From contig DAHVAI010000250.1 of the NCBI GenBank assembly GCA_027314685.1, forward strand, positions 1 to 6,153: a stretch of 6,153 nt of DNA, given 5' to 3'. The translations under genes and the position numbers were made by a program. Shown here in pieces: positions 5,732-6,153 of the stretch. Source of the stretch: Nitrososphaerota archaeon (GTDB taxonomy: Archaea; Thermoproteota; Nitrososphaeria; Nitrososphaerales; CADDZS01). Below the pieces are notes generated by a model, which was not told where the DNA came from, made no database searches, and saw nothing but the letters and a program-made list of their open reading frames with translations. Every line of letters starts with the position of its first letter. Position 1 is the stretch's first letter.

Positions 5732-6013
5732 ATGAATCCCAAACATGCTTTCCATATCATGGACAAAGTACAACATTTCGAGATACCTGCAGACGACCTG
5801 GCTCGCGCCAAGAATTTCTATTGCGCAGTTTTCGGGGTGTAAGATCCAGGACGGCCCGGGTATGGAGTATGCGATGGTTGACAGCGCGTAAACAGACGAG
5901 AACAGGCAGCCCATTGGAGGAACAAGCGGTGGAATCCTCAAGGGAACAAGGACTACATAAGTGTGACTTCGATAACGATTACTGTTTCTGACATTGACAA
6001 AGCAATACAGGAA
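5732..6013 (+). pseudogene. Glyoxalase/bleomycin-resistance (VOC) family gene, broken and interrupted by an IS
   Basis: The N-terminus is a typical VOC protein: KVQHFEIPADDLARAKNFY then AVFG, with the His and the FEIPADD strand of the first beta-alpha-beta-beta-beta module. The ATG at 5732 is in frame with the ATG at 5759 and fits the TATA box. Lesions: (1) one extra G in the GGGG run at 5834-5837 creates a stop at 5840-5842; dropping it gives FGCKIQD, where relatives usually have FGWKI. (2) In the resumed frame, IQDGPGMEYAMVDSA is followed by a nonsense TAA at 5889-5891, then TDENRQPIGGTSGGILKGT. (3) A compensating shift near 5945 returns to the first frame: DYISVTSITITVSDIDKAIQ, the second-module strand and helix. 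(4) At about 6013 the homology stops where the IS end begins, so the second half is missing here. VOC proteins include glyoxalases and dioxygenases; the substrate is unknown. Clearly non-functional. Confidence 0.85.
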
Positions 6014-6153
6014 TGGAGTGGTCCCCGTAAAAGGAGAACGTTTTTTCGCTTTGAAGGTTCATACTTTTTCCTTCATCTCCCAGCAAGATAAGAATTCGTA
6101 CGGCGTTCTATATCCGAGTGACGAGTGCGGTCTGTTTTCATTGTAATCTCTGA
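6014..6153 (-). mobile_element. End of an IS3-like insertion sequence (continues past window)
   Basis: The element enters from the right edge, transposase on the minus strand, and its 3' end lies in the VOC gene. The probable terminal repeat begins TGGAGTGGTCCCC at 6014, followed by GTAAAAGGAGAACG; this resembles the TG...CCCC...AAA..GGA style of IS3-family ends, but the other end is not visible, so the exact boundary (6014 or 6019) and target duplication are unproven. Confidence 0.7.
6059..6153 (-). CDS. Transposase C-terminus (IS3 orfB / rve-type), partial
   Basis: The last 31 codons of a transposase, 5' part beyond the window. RDYNENRPHSSLGYRTPYEF is the characteristic C-terminal signature of DDE integrase-core transposases of the IS3 family (also seen in IS481); the tail LSCWEMKEKV ends at TGA (6059-6061). 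The DDE catalytic residues lie upstream, outside the window, so intactness cannot be judged. The stop codon is about 45 bp from the proposed IS end, normal for IS3 elements. Confidence 0.88.
   Translation of the reverse strand, partial: RDYNENRPHSSLGYRTPYEFLSCWEMKEKV

Noticed and set aside
5692..5991. 99-codon plus-strand frame and 95-codon minus-strand frame
   Set aside because: Both overlap the VOC pseudogene in other frames and show no protein character of their own.
1..6153. CRISPR array, toxin-antitoxin or defence cassette
   Set aside because: No regularly spaced repeats and no recognisable defence proteins were found on either strand.

Overview
The window looks like chromosomal DNA of a Nitrososphaerota (Thaumarchaeota) archaeon, probably a soil Nitrososphaera-type lineage. 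The signs are an archaeal-type methionyl-tRNA synthetase with its tRNA-binding domain encoded as a separate downstream gene, a tRNA-Val gene with a 30-nt intron in the anticodon loop, T/A-rich TATA boxes 25-27 bp upstream of likely leaderless starts, and an archaeal universal stress protein and formyl-THF deformylase. The lineage is inferred from protein character, not from a search.

Layout. 1-247 (+) is the 3' end of an unidentified gene. 228-640 (-) is a YjbQ/UPF0047 gene whose two halves lie in different frames. Positions 641-745 separate it from the divergent metG cluster: metG (746-2440), the separate tRNA-binding OB-fold protein (2461-2817) and a small helical protein that may start on a CTG overlapping the previous stop (to 3128). 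tRNA-Val(TAC) follows at 3172-3276 with its own TATA box. A small two-helix membrane protein (3293-3487, -) is convergent to the tRNA. About 140 bp of non-coding DNA with one good hairpin comes next, then a decayed minus-strand gene (about 3630-3991) readable only by joining frames. A universal stress protein (4110-4655, +) converges on purU (4700-5554, -), with an 8-bp perfect hairpin between them. The right end holds a broken glyoxalase/VOC gene (from 5732) carrying frameshifts and a nonsense codon and cut at about 6013 by the end of an IS3-like element, whose transposase C-terminus runs in from the right edge.

The intact part is housekeeping: Met-tRNA charging (MetRS plus its trans-acting tRNA-binding subunit), a valine tRNA, and one-carbon metabolism (PurU releases formate from 10-formyl-THF). 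Around it are three genes with disrupted frames and one insertion sequence. I found no new defence or mobile system. The most notable items are the broken genes and their lesions, the tRNA intron, and several start-codon corrections suggested by promoter position.
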